Assembly (NCBI RefSeq): GCF_014201195.1 | Contig: NZ_JACHDS010000001.1 | Span: 1,488,001-1,552,000 of the forward strand | Origin: Nocardiopsis mwathae | GTDB taxonomy: Bacteria; Actinomycetota; Actinomycetes; Streptosporangiales; Streptosporangiaceae | Direction of reading: 5' to 3' | Length of the DNA stretch: 64,000 bases | Shown here: positions 1-8,927 of the stretch, piece by piece | Layout of the letters: every line of letters starts with the position of its first letter | Numbering within the stretch: position 1 is the stretch's first letter | Program-made: the position numbers and the translations under genes | The notes under the pieces: model-generated | Seen by the model: only the letters and a program-made list of their open reading frames with translations | Database searches by the model: none | What the model was told of the DNA's origin: nothing

Positions 1-50
1 CGTGTAGGTCCGTCAGCGCCTCGCACCCGCGCGGTGCGGGGGTGCGTCGT

Positions 51-78
51 ACGCGCCCCGCCGCGGTGCGGGGCGCGT
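51..78. terminator. hairpin upstream of rbpA, terminator-like
   Basis: Perfect 11-bp stem (ACGCGCCCCGC, 51-61, with its complement at 68-78) around a 6-base loop. A second, less regular GC-rich hairpin precedes it at about 22-48. There is no T-run. It probably ends transcription of a gene lying left of the window, although a role in the rbpA leader cannot be excluded. Confidence 0.45.
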
Positions 79-125
79 GTTCGTCTTTCCCCCTTCGTGG
101 GGTATGTCCGCCGAAGGAGTTTTTC

Positions 126-497
126 GTGGGTAGTGGCAGCGCCATCCGTGGCAGCCGCGTCGGCGCCGGTCCCATGGGCGAGGCCGAGCGCGGCGAGTCC
201 GCGCCGCGTATCCGGGTCCCGTTCTACTGCGCCAACAATCATGAGGTCGTGCCGAGCTTCGCGCACGAGGCCCAGGTTCCCGAGGAGTGGGACTGCCCCC
301 GGTGCGGCTTCCCCGCGGGCAAGGACCCGCACAACCCCCCGGCTCCGCCGCGTACCGAGCCGTACAAGACGCACCTGGCCTACGTGAAGGAGCGGCGTAG
401 CGACGAGGAGGGCCAGGCCATCCTCGACGAGGCGCTGGCCAAGCTTCGCGCCGATCGTGCCGAGGTCGAGGCCTACATGCGGGCCAACGCCAACTAG
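126..497 (+). CDS. rbpA: RNA polymerase-binding protein RbpA
   Basis: Actinobacterial transcription factor of 123 residues that binds RNA polymerase and the principal sigma factor and helps open promoters. The start chosen is GTG 126, with GAAGGAG at 113-119 six bases upstream; an earlier in-frame ATG at 42 has no such site. Length agrees with Streptomyces RbpA (about 124). The core domain holds Cys35, His39, Cys57 and Cys60 (FYCANNH and WDCPRCG), a plausible zinc site as in the Streptomyces protein. The charged C-terminal helix from about residue 90 is the sigma-interaction region in the family. It stands alone, with a strong hairpin terminator behind it and a convergent methyltransferase beyond. 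Stress-regulated expression is known in relatives, but I see no defining promoter here. Confidence 0.95.
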   Translation: MGSGSAIRGSRVGAGPMGEAERGESAPRIRVPFYCANNHEVVPSFAHEAQVPEEWDCPRCGFPAGKDPHNPPAPPRTEPYKTHLAYVKERRSDEEGQAILDEALAKLRADRAEVEAYMRANAN

Positions 498-553
498 CGC
501 CGACGAGCGTCGACCGGCACGTCGCCGGCAACCGGGGTCGTTGTCGACTTCGC

Positions 554-586
554 GGCGCCGCCTCCTCTTTCGGGGGAGGCGGCGCC
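554..586. terminator. bidirectional terminator between rbpA and the methyltransferase gene
   Basis: Perfect 12-bp stem (GGCGCCGCCTCC at 554-565, complement at 575-586) with a 9-base loop, placed between two convergent genes. It has no clear T-tract, which is usual for actinobacterial hairpin terminators. Confidence 0.75.
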
Positions 587-614
587 GTCGTCGTGTCCGT
601 GCGCGTCCGACCGG

Positions 615-1430
615 TCACGGGTGCCGTCGGCGCAGATGCAGGCGGGTGACGTAGGGGAGCTCGACCCGTTCGGCGGCGCCGTGGGCCTCCAGCAGGGCGC
701 GCAGCTCGGCCGTGATCCGCTCCCGGCCCATCCGCCGCACGATGGGGCGCACCATGGTGGTGGACAGCGCCATGCCGATGAAGGCCTCCGCGTCGAGCTC
801 GCGCACCCAGGGCGTCGTGGTGTCGACGGCGTCGCCGAGCCCGTCGACCCGGTCGAGTTCGGCGGTGAAGTCGATGTCCCGGTAGCGGCGCGAGTACCCG
901 TCGCCGTGGCGCTCGATGAACGACTCGTAGTCGTCGACGAGTGCGCTGCGCTCCCAGTCCCTGTCGTTGGCCATCAGCGCCAGTGCTCCGCCGGGGTGCA
1001 GCGTCCGTACCGCTTCGGCGTAGAACACCGGGCGGTCGAACCAGTGCGCGGCCTGTGCCGCCATGACCAGGGCGGCGGTCCCGGTGGCGGCGGGCAGCTC
1101 CTCCGCGGTGCCCGCGCGGAACCGGATGTCCATCGCCTCGCGGGGGCCGCCGGGGCCGTGCTCGGACTCGGCGGCCGCGCGCATCCCCTCACCAGGCTCC
1201 ACACCGACGATCTCGGGCTCGGAGCCGAAGGCGGCGCGCAGGGCGCGGGCCGAGATCCCCGTGCCCGCGCCCACGTCGATGAGCAGGGCCGGGCCGCGGC
1301 CGTGCGGGGCGATGCCCTCGTGCACGTAGGCGGTGACGTGCTCCAGCGCGGCCCGGGGGTACCCGGGCCGGTAGCGCCGGTAGAACTCGGCCAGGTCGTC
1401 GAACGCCCGGGTGCCGTCGATGACACTCAC
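615..1430 (-). CDS. class I SAM-dependent methyltransferase
   Basis: Cytosolic methyltransferase of the UbiE/Methyltransf_11 type, 271 residues. Motif I reads DVGAGTGIS at about residues 52-60, where SAM binds. It is followed by an acidic motif II region (GVEPGEGM) and by AALVMAAQAAHWF, the hydrophobic post-motif of this class. The N-terminal FYRRYRPGYP motif is typical of small-molecule methyltransferases annotated as trans-aconitate- or UbiE-like. The substrate cannot be read from the sequence. It is convergent with rbpA and lies 144 bases downstream of the IclR gene on the same strand, so it may be read with it, but there is no evidence that it belongs to histidine catabolism. Confidence 0.8.
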   Translation of the reverse strand: MSVIDGTRAFDDLAEFYRRYRPGYPRAALEHVTAYVHEGIAPHGRGPALLIDVGAGTGISARALRAAFGSEPEIVGVEPGEGMRAAAESEHGPGGPREAMDIRFRAGTAEELPAATGTAALVMAAQAAHWFDRPVFYAEAVRTLHPGGALALMANDRDWERSALVDDYESFIERHGDGYSRRYRDIDFTAELDRVDGLGDAVDTTTPWVRELDAEAFIGMALSTTMVRPIVRRMGRERITAELRALLEAHGAAERVELPYVTRLHLRRRHP

Positions 1431-1574
1431 CCGCTTTCATCCGCCGCCGCGGTGGCACCATGCCGCTCGTGGGCCGCCGAGGCGATCCGTCGGGACTCCT
1501 CCATGTCCGGTTGTACCCCGTGGCGAACTCCCGCGGGGCGCCGTGTGCCGCGCCGGCGCCTCCCGGTCACGCTC

Positions 1575-2342
1575 TCAGGCCGACTCGGGCGGCCTGCCGC
1601 CCAGACGACGGGTGAGTTCGCCGGCGGCGTCGCGGGCGCGGCCGGCCAGCGCGGCCGGGGTGACCGGGCGCGCGCTGGGGACGGTGAGGCTGATCGCGGC
1701 GACGGGGACGCCGTTGTGGTCGAACGAGGCCGCCGCCACCGACGAGAATCCCTCGGTCACCTGGCCCTCTTCGGTCGCGTACCCTTGGCGGCGCTCGCTG
1801 CCGAGCAGTTCGCGCAGCTCCGAGGGGGAGGCCGGGCCGGAGCCGGTTCGGTCGACGAAGCTGTCGGCCCCGGGGTAGAGCGCCCGCACCTGGGCGCGGG
1901 GCAGATGCGCGAGGAGGGCGCGGCCGGAGGCGGTGAGGTGGGCGGGCAGGCGCACACCCACGCCGGTGATCAGCGTCGGCGCGTGCGGGGGCGTCTCCTT
2001 GAGCAGGTAGAGCGTGTCGGCGCCGTGCAGCACGCCGAGGTGCGCGGTGGCGCCGGTCTCCTCGCTGAGCCGCGCCAGCAGCGGACGGGCCAGGCGTTCC
2101 AGCGGGTCGTGGCGCAGGTAGGCCGATCCGATCTCGAAGGCGGCCAGGCCCAGCCCCCAGCGGTGCTCCTCGGGCAGGTGGGTGACGAACCCTTCTTCGG
2201 CCATGGCTTCCAGCAGCTGGTACACGCTTGACCGCGGGAGCCGCAGCTCCGCCGCGATGGACGTCGCCGACACCGGGCCGGGACGCGTCGCGAGAAACCT
2301 GAGCAACCGGAGTGCCCGGGTGGCCGCCGGAACGTGGGTCAT
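1575..2342 (-). CDS. IclR-family transcriptional regulator, probable hut repressor
   Basis: 255 residues with the normal IclR layout: an N-terminal winged helix-turn-helix (about 1-70, with TSIAAELRLPRSSVYQLLEAM as the recognition region) and a C-terminal effector domain (about 80-250) containing the family stretch LTASGRALLAHLP. It is divergent from hutH with 147 bases between starts, and a perfect 8+8 dyad sits in that gap. IclR proteins beside catabolic operons usually repress them until a pathway metabolite binds. For actinobacterial hut that could be urocanate or histidine, but the effector is inference. The start ATG is the first in frame and precedes the HTH by the usual short distance. 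Confidence 0.85.
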   Translation of the reverse strand: MTHVPAATRALRLLRFLATRPGPVSATSIAAELRLPRSSVYQLLEAMAEEGFVTHLPEEHRWGLGLAAFEIGSAYLRHDPLERLARPLLARLSEETGATAHLGVLHGADTLYLLKETPPHAPTLITGVGVRLPAHLTASGRALLAHLPRAQVRALYPGADSFVDRTGSGPASPSELRELLGSERRQGYATEEGQVTEGFSSVAAASFDHNGVPVAAISLTVPSARPVTPAALAGRARDAAGELTRRLGGRPPESA

Positions 2343-2417
2343 GGCGCCGATTGTGCCATGGAGGCGCCGTGCCGTCGGACGATCGGCGCTGCGAGCCGGA
2401 GATCGTCGACGCGGGCA

Positions 2418-2437
2418 CTGTCTGAAACATCAGACAG
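2418..2437. promoter_or_regulatory. perfect inverted repeat, candidate hut operator
   Basis: Arms CTGTCTGA and TCAGACAG are exact reverse complements with AACA between them. The site lies 75 bases upstream of the IclR start and 52 bases upstream of the hutH start, the position expected for an operator controlling both divergent promoters. It is the only dyad of this quality in the gap. Confidence 0.65.
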
Positions 2438-2489
2438 AACTGCTGTGTCGGCCCTCGCGAGAACGGTGCGAAGGGTGTGCGATGGGTAC

Positions 2490-4034
2490 ATGTCCACCAC
2501 CCATGAGATTCCGGTCGGCCGAGAGCCGCTGAGCCCCCAGGACGTCGTCGCCGTCGCCCGAGGCGGCGCGCGGGTCCGTATCACCGACGACGCGCGCAAG
2601 GCCCTGACCGAGGGGCGCGAGCGGGTGCGGGCGCTGGCCGAGGGCGAGGTCCCCGCCTACGGCGTGAGCACCGGGTTCGGCGCGCTCGCCACCCGGCACA
2701 TCGCACCCGACCTGCGCGCCAAGCTGCAGCGCTCGCTGATCCGCTCGCACGCCGCCGGCACCGGGGGCGAGGTCGAGCGCGAGGTGGTCCGCGCGCTGAT
2801 GCTGCTGCGGCTGCGGACCCTGACCTCCGGCAACACCGGCGTCCAGGTCGAGACCGCCGAGACCCTGGCCGGGATGCTCAACTCCGGCATCGCCCCCGTC
2901 GTGCGCGAGTACGGCAGCCTCGGCTGCTCCGGCGACCTCGCCCCGCTGTCCCACATCGCGCTCGCGCTCATGGGGGAGGGCGAGGTGCGCACCGCCGACG
3001 GCACTCTCACCCCCGCCTCCACCGCACTGCACGCCGCCGGGCTGAGCCCGGTCGAGCTCGGCGCCAAGGAGGGGCTCGCCCTCATCAACGGCACCGACGG
3101 CATGCTCGGCATGCTCCTGCTGGCCTGCCACGACCTCGACCGGCTGGTGCGCGTCTCCGACATCGGCGCCGCCATGAGCGTCGAGGCGCTGCTCGGTACC
3201 GACCGCGTCTTCGCCGCCGACCTGCAGGAGCTGCGCCCGCACCCCGGCCAGGCCGCCTCGGCGCGCAACATGCGCAACCTGCTGGCCGACTCGCCCATCG
3301 TCGCCTCGCACCGCGGTCCCGACTGCACCCGCGTCCAGGACGCCTACTCGCTGCGCTGCGCCCCGCAGGTCACCGGCGCCGTCCGCGACACCCTCGACCA
3401 CGCCCGCAACGTGGCGCTGCGCGAACTCGCCGCGGTCATCGACAACCCCGTCGTCCTGGACGACGGCCGGGTCGAGTCCAACGGCAACTTCCACGGCGCC
3501 CCCGTCGGCTACGCGCTGGACTTCCTGGCCATCGCCGTCGCCGACCTCGCCTCCATCGCCGAGCGCCGCACCGACCGCATGCTCGACGTCGCCCGGTCCC
3601 ACGGCCTGCCGGCCTTCCTCGCCGACGACCCCGGCGTGGACTCCGGGCACATGATCGCCCAGTACACCCAGGCCGCGATCGTCTCGGAGCTCAAGCGCCT
3701 GGCCGCACCCGCCAGTGTCGACTCCATCCCCAGCTCGGCCATGCAGGAGGACCACGTCTCCATGGGCTGGTCGGCCGCGCGCAAGCTCCGCCGTGCCGTG
3801 GACGGCCTGACCCGGGTCCTGGCCGTGGAACTGCTCACCGCGGCCCGCGCGCTGGACCTGCGCGCCCCCCTGCTGCCCGCGCCGGCCACCGGCGCCGTCC
3901 TTCGCACCCTGCGCGAACAGGTCCCGGGCCCCGGCCCCGACCGCTACCTGGCGCCCGAGATCGACGCGGTCGCCGACCTCATCACCGACGGCTCCGTGAT
4001 CGGCGCCGCCGAATCCGTCACCCCGCTCGCCTGA
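2490..4034 (+). CDS. hutH: histidine ammonia-lyase
   Basis: First step of histidine degradation: L-histidine to urocanate plus ammonia, in the cytosol. 514 residues from ATG 2490, the usual HutH length; longer in-frame starts reach into the operator and are unlikely. The self-forming MIO prosthetic group comes from Cys146-Ser147-Gly148 inside GSLGCSGDLAPL. The textbook triad is Ala-Ser-Gly, so the first position is Cys here. Other family motifs are YGVSTGFGALA near the N-terminus (the catalytic Tyr loop), LINGTDGML, and DSIPSSAMQEDHVSMG toward the C-terminus. It is the first gene of the hut operon, 42 bases ahead of hutU, and is probably controlled by the divergent IclR protein. Confidence 0.96.
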   Translation: MSTTHEIPVGREPLSPQDVVAVARGGARVRITDDARKALTEGRERVRALAEGEVPAYGVSTGFGALATRHIAPDLRAKLQRSLIRSHAAGTGGEVEREVVRALMLLRLRTLTSGNTGVQVETAETLAGMLNSGIAPVVREYGSLGCSGDLAPLSHIALALMGEGEVRTADGTLTPASTALHAAGLSPVELGAKEGLALINGTDGMLGMLLLACHDLDRLVRVSDIGAAMSVEALLGTDRVFAADLQELRPHPGQAASARNMRNLLADSPIVASHRGPDCTRVQDAYSLRCAPQVTGAVRDTLDHARNVALRELAAVIDNPVVLDDGRVESNGNFHGAPVGYALDFLAIAVADLASIAERRTDRMLDVARSHGLPAFLADDPGVDSGHMIAQYTQAAIVSELKRLAAPASVDSIPSSAMQEDHVSMGWSAARKLRRAVDGLTRVLAVELLTAARALDLRAPLLPAPATGAVLRTLREQVPGPGPDRYLAPEIDAVADLITDGSVIGAAESVTPLA

Positions 4035-4076
4035 CCCACCCCACACGACCCAGAAGGGGAAAGGGAAACCACGACC

Positions 4077-5759
4077 ATGACGACCCACCACGCGACCTCC
4101 GGCCCGCGCCCCGTGCGCGCCCCGCGCGGCACCGCGATCTCGGCGAAGGGCTGGCCGCAGGAGGCCGCCCTGCGCATGCTCCACAACAACCTCGACCCCG
4201 AGGTCGCCGAGCACCCCGACGACCTCGTCGTCTACGGCGGCACCGGCCGCGCCGCCCGCGACTGGCGCAGCTTCGACCGCATCTCCGCCTCCCTGCGCGA
4301 CCTGGAGGCCGACGAGACGCTGCTGGTCCAGTCCGGCCGACCCGTCGGCATCATGCGGACCCACGAGTGGGCACCGCGCGTCCTCATCGCCAACAGCAAC
4401 CTCGTCGGTGACTGGGCCGACTGGGAGGAGTTCCGCCGCCTGGAGGCGCTCGGCCTGACCATGTACGGCCAGATGACCGCCGGATCCTGGATCTACATCG
4501 GCACCCAGGGCATCCTGCAGGGCACCTACGAGACCTTCGGGGCGGTCGCCGCCAAGCTCGCGGGAACCGGCGTCGGGACGCTGGCCGGGACCATCACACT
4601 GACCGCGGGCCTCGGCGGCATGGGCGGCGCCCAGCCGCTCGCCGTCACCATGAACGACGGCGTCGCCATCGTGGTGGAGTGCGACACCAGCCGCATCGAC
4701 CGCCGCATCGAGCACCGCTACCTCGACGTGCGCACCGACAGCATCGACGAGGCGCTGCGCCTGGCCGTGGAGGCGCGCGACGCCCGCCGACCGCTCTCCA
4801 TCGGCCTGCTGGGCAACGCCGCGGAAGTCCTGCCGGAGATGCTGCGCCGCGGCGCGCCCATCGACATCGTCACCGACCAGACCTCCGCCCACGACCCGCT
4901 GGCCTACCTGCCCGCCGGGGTGCCGTTCGCGGAGTGGCACGACTACGCCGCCGCCAAGCCCCAGGAGTTCACCGAGCGCGCCCGCGCCTCCATGGCCCGG
5001 CACGTCGAGGCGATGGTCGGCTTCATGGACGCCGGTGCCGAAGTCTTCGACTACGGCAACTCCATCCGGGGCGAGGCCAAACTGGCCGGGTACACCCGCG
5101 CCTTCGACTTCCCCGGCTTCGTCCCCGCCTACATCCGCCCGCTGTTCTGCGAGGGCAAGGGCCCGTTCCGATGGGCGGCGCTGTCCGGCGACCCCGCCGA
5201 CATCGCCCGCACCGACCGGGCCGTCTGCGACCTGTTCCCCGAGAACGAGCACCTCACCCGGTGGATCCGCATGGCCGGGCAGCGCGTCGCCTACCAGGGG
5301 CTGCCCGCCCGCATCTGCTGGCTGGGCCAGGGCGAGCGCGCGGCCGCGGGGCAGCGCTTCAACGAGCTCGTCGCCTCCGGTGAGATCAGCGCCCCCCTGG
5401 CGATCGGCCGCGACCACCTCGACACCGGTTCGGTCGCCTCCCCCTACCGCGAAACCGAGGGGATGAAGGACGGCTCCGACGCGATCGCCGACTGGCCGCT
5501 GCTCAACGCTCTGGTCAACACCGCCTCCGGCGCGTCGTGGGTGTCCATCCACCACGGCGGCGGGGTCGGCATGGGACGCTCGATCCACGCCGGCCAGGTC
5601 AGTGTCGCCGACGGCACCGAACTGGCGGCGATGAAGCTGGAGCGGGTGCTCACCAACGATCCGGCCATGGGGGTCATCCGGCACGTCGACGCCGGCTACC
5701 CCGAGGCCGAAGCGGTCGCCCGGCAGCACGGGGTGCGCGTTCCGATGAGCGAGGGCTGA
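4077..5759 (+). CDS. hutU: urocanate hydratase (urocanase)
   Basis: Second hut step: urocanate plus water to 4-imidazolone-5-propanoate, using tightly bound NAD+ as an electrophile. 560 residues, full family length (about 550-560). Seen: [16 protein letters not shown] (NAD-binding glycine region), a [14 protein letters not shown] segment, [10 protein letters not shown] with Cys414 matching the family's active-site cysteine, and [18 protein letters not shown] near the C-terminus. An AAGGGGAAAGGG purine run lies just ahead of ATG 4077. It follows hutH directly on the same strand. The start is secure because upstream sequence belongs to the intergenic spacer. Confidence 0.96.
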   Translation: MTTHHATSGPRPVRAPRGTAISAKGWPQEAALRMLHNNLDPEVAEHPDDLVVYGGTGRAARDWRSFDRISASLRDLEADETLLVQSGRPVGIMRTHEWAPRVLIANSNLVGDWADWEEFRRLEALGLTMYGQMTAGSWIYIGTQGILQGTYETFGAVAAKLAGTGVGTLAGTITLTAGLGGMGGAQPLAVTMNDGVAIVVECDTSRIDRRIEHRYLDVRTDSIDEALRLAVEARDARRPLSIGLLGNAAEVLPEMLRRGAPIDIVTDQTSAHDPLAYLPAGVPFAEWHDYAAAKPQEFTERARASMARHVEAMVGFMDAGAEVFDYGNSIRGEAKLAGYTRAFDFPGFVPAYIRPLFCEGKGPFRWAALSGDPADIARTDRAVCDLFPENEHLTRWIRMAGQRVAYQGLPARICWLGQGERAAAGQRFNELVASGEISAPLAIGRDHLDTGSVASPYRETEGMKDGSDAIADWPLLNALVNTASGASWVSIHHGGGVGMGRSIHAGQVSVADGTELAAMKLERVLTNDPAMGVIRHVDAGYPEAEAVARQHGVRVPMSEG

Positions 5760-5887
5760 GCCGACCGAGGCGCCGCCCCCGAGCGGTGCCGGGGCCGATC
5801 TTCCCCGGCCCCGGCACCGCCGAGCGGCATGACCACCACCAGTGCCAGCCGGGCACCGGCGACGACGAGGACGAGGACAGGGCGGGT

Positions 5888-7147
5888 ATGAGCGAGGGCT
5901 TCGATCGACTCTGGGCGGAACTGCAGCCCCTGGGCCGCAACCGGACCACCGGCGGCTACCGGCGCTTCTCCTGGGGGGAGGCCGACGCCGATGTGCGCGC
6001 GTGGTTCACCGACGCGGCGGCCGCCCGCGGGCTGACCGTCGAGACCGACCGGAACGGCAACCTGTGGGCGTGGTGGGGCGACCCCGGCCCCGACGCCGTG
6101 GTCACCGGCTCCCACCTGGACTCCGTCCCGGATGGCGGCGCCTTCGACGGGCCGCTCGGCGTGGTCAGCGCGCTGGCCGCGGTCGACGAGCTCAAACGGC
6201 GCGGGGTGCGTCCGGACCGCCCGTTCGCCGTGACCGTCTTCGTGGAGGAGGAGGGCGCCCGCTTCGGCGTGCCGTGCCTGGGCAGCCGGCTGCTCACCGG
6301 CGCCATCACCGCCGAGCGGGCGCTGGGCCTGACCGACGCCGACGGCGTCACCTGGGAACGCGCCATGGAGCAGGCCGGACACGACCCCGCCCGTATCGGC
6401 GCCGACCCCGACCTGCTGGGCCGCATCGGCGTCTTCATCGAGCTCCACGTCGAACAGGGCACCGCGCTCATCCACACCGACTCCGCCGTCGGGGTCGCCG
6501 GCTCCGTGTGGCCGCACGGCCGGTGGCGGATGGACTTCACCGGCCAGGGCGACCACGCCGGCACCACCCGCCTGGCCGACCGCAAGGACCCGATGCTGCC
6601 CTTCGCCCAGACCGTGCTGGCCGCGCGCGCCGCGGCCAAGGCGCACGACGCGGTCGCCACCATCGGCAAGGTGCACGTGGCGCCCAACGGCACCAACGCG
6701 ATCCCCAGCCGGGTGCGGACGTGGCTCGACGCCCGAGCCCCCGACGAGGCGACCCTGCGCGCGGTGGTCGACCACGTCGACGCCGCCGCCCGCAGCGCCG
6801 CGGCCGCGCACGATGTCTTCCACGCCCGCTACGAGGAGTCCTACACCCCCGTCGTCGACCTGGACGCCGCTCTGCGCGACCGCGTCGCCTCCGTGATCGG
6901 CACCGCCGACCGCCCGGTCCCCGTGCTGCCGACGGGAGCCGGGCACGACGCCGGCGTCCTCGCCTCCTCGGTTCCGACCGCGATGGTGTTCGTCCGCAAC
7001 CCCACCGGCATCTCGCACGCACCCCAGGAGTTCGCCCGCCCCGACGACTGCCACCAGGGTGTCACCGCCCTCGCCGACGTCCTCGCCGACCTCTTGGCGG
7101 AAGGGCGACGGGGGGCGGAGACGCCCGGCGCCGCGGGGCGGGGCTGA
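5888..7147 (+). CDS. M20-family amidohydrolase (annotated elsewhere as allantoate amidohydrolase); candidate N-formylglutamate hydrolase
   Basis: 419-residue zinc hydrolase of the allantoate amidohydrolase/N-carbamoyl-amino-acid hydrolase branch of peptidase family M20. Metal and catalytic residues are visible: GSHLDSVPDGGAFDG (His76, Asp87), the EEEGARFG motif (Glu120-122), IELHVEQG, and a C-terminal GAGHDAG. It sits between hutU and hutF, and no HutG-type N-formylglutamate deformylase occurs in the operon. HutF makes N-formyl-L-glutamate, so cleavage of that formamide by this enzyme would complete the route to glutamate. The substrate is inference; carbamoyl compounds or allantoate remain possible. 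ATG 5888 is chosen because the aligned family N-terminus starts here; in-frame sequence upstream is low-complexity and overlaps hutU. Confidence 0.8.
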   Translation: MSEGFDRLWAELQPLGRNRTTGGYRRFSWGEADADVRAWFTDAAAARGLTVETDRNGNLWAWWGDPGPDAVVTGSHLDSVPDGGAFDGPLGVVSALAAVDELKRRGVRPDRPFAVTVFVEEEGARFGVPCLGSRLLTGAITAERALGLTDADGVTWERAMEQAGHDPARIGADPDLLGRIGVFIELHVEQGTALIHTDSAVGVAGSVWPHGRWRMDFTGQGDHAGTTRLADRKDPMLPFAQTVLAARAAAKAHDAVATIGKVHVAPNGTNAIPSRVRTWLDARAPDEATLRAVVDHVDAAARSAAAAHDVFHARYEESYTPVVDLDAALRDRVASVIGTADRPVPVLPTGAGHDAGVLASSVPTAMVFVRNPTGISHAPQEFARPDDCHQGVTALADVLADLLAEGRRGAETPGAAGRG

Positions 7148-7374
7148 GCGCCCCGCCACAACGGCCCCCGGCCGCACCGGGCCGCGGGCGCGACCGGGAC
7201 CGGCGATGCCGCAAGGCGGCCCGCGCGGCCATCGCGGTCCGACCCAGACGACGAGCAGGCGACGAGAACAGGGAGATCACGCGTGAGCAGCAGACCCTGC
7301 GGCAGGACACCGCACGGCGCTCCCGGAACCCGTGCGCGCGGGCGCACTCGGGCAGGTCGGGAAGGTAGGTCGGC

Positions 7375-8865
7375 ATGAGCATCGACCCCGCCTCCGGCGG
7401 CCGCCGACCGCACAGCGGCCGTGCGGAGCCGGCTCCGGAAGGCACAGCGCCCACGCGGCCGGCGCCCGGCCGCGCCGTGCGCCGCTACTGGTGCGCGTGG
7501 GCCTGGACCGGCGGTGAGGACGCGCCCGTCGCGGCCGACGTCCTGATCGAGGTCGACGCGGTCGGCCGCATCGCGTCGGTCACCCCCGGCACCCCGCCCC
7601 CGGCCGATGCCGAGCACCTGCCCGGGCTCACCATGGCCGGGCTGGCCAACGCCCACTCCCACGCCTTCCACCGGGCGCTGCGCGGGCGCACCCACGCCGA
7701 CGGCGGCTCGTTCTGGACGTGGCGCGAGCGGATGTACGCGGTCGCGGACCGGCTCACCCCCGACTCCTACCACCGGCTGGCCCGCGCGGTCTACGCGGAG
7801 ATGGCGCTCGCCGGGATCACCTGCGTCGGCGAGTTCCACTACCTGCACCACGACCGCGGCGGCGCCCGCTACGCCGATCCCAACGCCATGGGAGCGGCCC
7901 TGGTCGCCGCCGCCGCCGACGCCGGGATCCGCATCACCCTCCTGGACACCTGCTACCTGTCGGGCGGGCTGTCCGCCGACGGCGAACACCTGCCCCTGGA
8001 CGGCCCCCAGCTGCGGTTCGGCGACGGCGACGCCGACACCTGGGCCGCGCGCGTGGACGCCTACACCCCGCAGGGCGACCACGCCCTGCTCGGCGCGGCC
8101 GTGCACTCGGTGCGCGCCGTCCCCGCCGCGCAGATCCCCGAGGTCGCGGCCTGGGCCGACGCACACCGGGCGCCCCTGCACGTCCACCTCTCCGAGCAGC
8201 CCGCCGAGAACACCGCGTGCCTGGCCGCCTACGGCCGCACCCCCACCGCTCTGCTCGCCGACTCCGGGGCGCTGGGGCGGCGCACCAGCCTGGTGCACGC
8301 CACCCACCTCACCGACGCCGACGTCGGCGCGATCCGGGCGGCCGGCTCCACCGTCTGCCTGTGCCTGACGACCGAGCGCGACCTCGCCGACGGCATCGCC
8401 CGCACCGGCGACCTGGTGTCCGCGGGGTTCCCCGGCGGCACCGCGCCCGCGCCCCTGTCGCTGGGCACCGACCAGCACGCGCAGATCGACATGTTCGAGG
8501 AGATGCGCGGAGCCGAGCTGCATGAGCGCCTGCGCACCGGGCGCCGCGGCACGCTCACCCCGAGGGCGCTGCGCGATGCCGCCACCCGGCACGGGCACGC
8601 CTCCCTCGGCTGGGGCCCCGGCACCGTGGCCGGGGTGCTCACCACCGGTGCCCGGGCCGACCTCGTCACCATCGGTCTCGACGGTGTCCGGCTCGCCGGC
8701 CTCGACCCCGCCCGTGCCAGCGACGCCGTCGTGTTCGCCGCCACCGCGGCCGACGTCCGGCACGTCATGGCCGACGGCCGGTGGATCGTCCGCGACGGCG
8801 TGCACACCGCGATCCCCGACACCGCCCGCGAGCTCGACGCCGCTATCACCGCGCTGTACGCCTGA
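7375..8865 (+). CDS. hutF: formimidoylglutamate deiminase
   Basis: Amidohydrolase-superfamily enzyme that converts N-formimino-L-glutamate to N-formyl-L-glutamate plus ammonia, defining the five-step hut route. 496 residues, about 40 longer than typical HutF because of a low-complexity N-terminal tail before RRYWCAWAW. Metal ligands: His94 and His96 (NAHSHAFH), a HVHLSEQ segment, and [16 protein letters not shown], which holds the catalytic Asp and the family's substrate-site motif. GGGAAGG precedes ATG 7375. A 227-base spacer separates it from the M20 gene, without a visible terminator, so the genes can still form one transcript. Confidence 0.92.
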   Translation: MSIDPASGGRRPHSGRAEPAPEGTAPTRPAPGRAVRRYWCAWAWTGGEDAPVAADVLIEVDAVGRIASVTPGTPPPADAEHLPGLTMAGLANAHSHAFHRALRGRTHADGGSFWTWRERMYAVADRLTPDSYHRLARAVYAEMALAGITCVGEFHYLHHDRGGARYADPNAMGAALVAAAADAGIRITLLDTCYLSGGLSADGEHLPLDGPQLRFGDGDADTWAARVDAYTPQGDHALLGAAVHSVRAVPAAQIPEVAAWADAHRAPLHVHLSEQPAENTACLAAYGRTPTALLADSGALGRRTSLVHATHLTDADVGAIRAAGSTVCLCLTTERDLADGIARTGDLVSAGFPGGTAPAPLSLGTDQHAQIDMFEEMRGAELHERLRTGRRGTLTPRALRDAATRHGHASLGWGPGTVAGVLTTGARADLVTIGLDGVRLAGLDPARASDAVVFAATAADVRHVMADGRWIVRDGVHTAIPDTARELDAAITALYA

Positions 8866-8927
8866 CCCTCCCGGCCCCGGTGAAACCCCTCCGGAATCGA
8901 CAGGTCCGACCAGAAGGAGCCCCGCAC

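Noticed and set aside
2430-5729. An open frame of about 1100 codons on the minus strand across hutH and hutU
   Set aside because: It is antisense to two clear enzymes and reads as Gly/Ala/Val/Asp-rich sequence with no domain; long antisense frames are a product of high G+C third positions.
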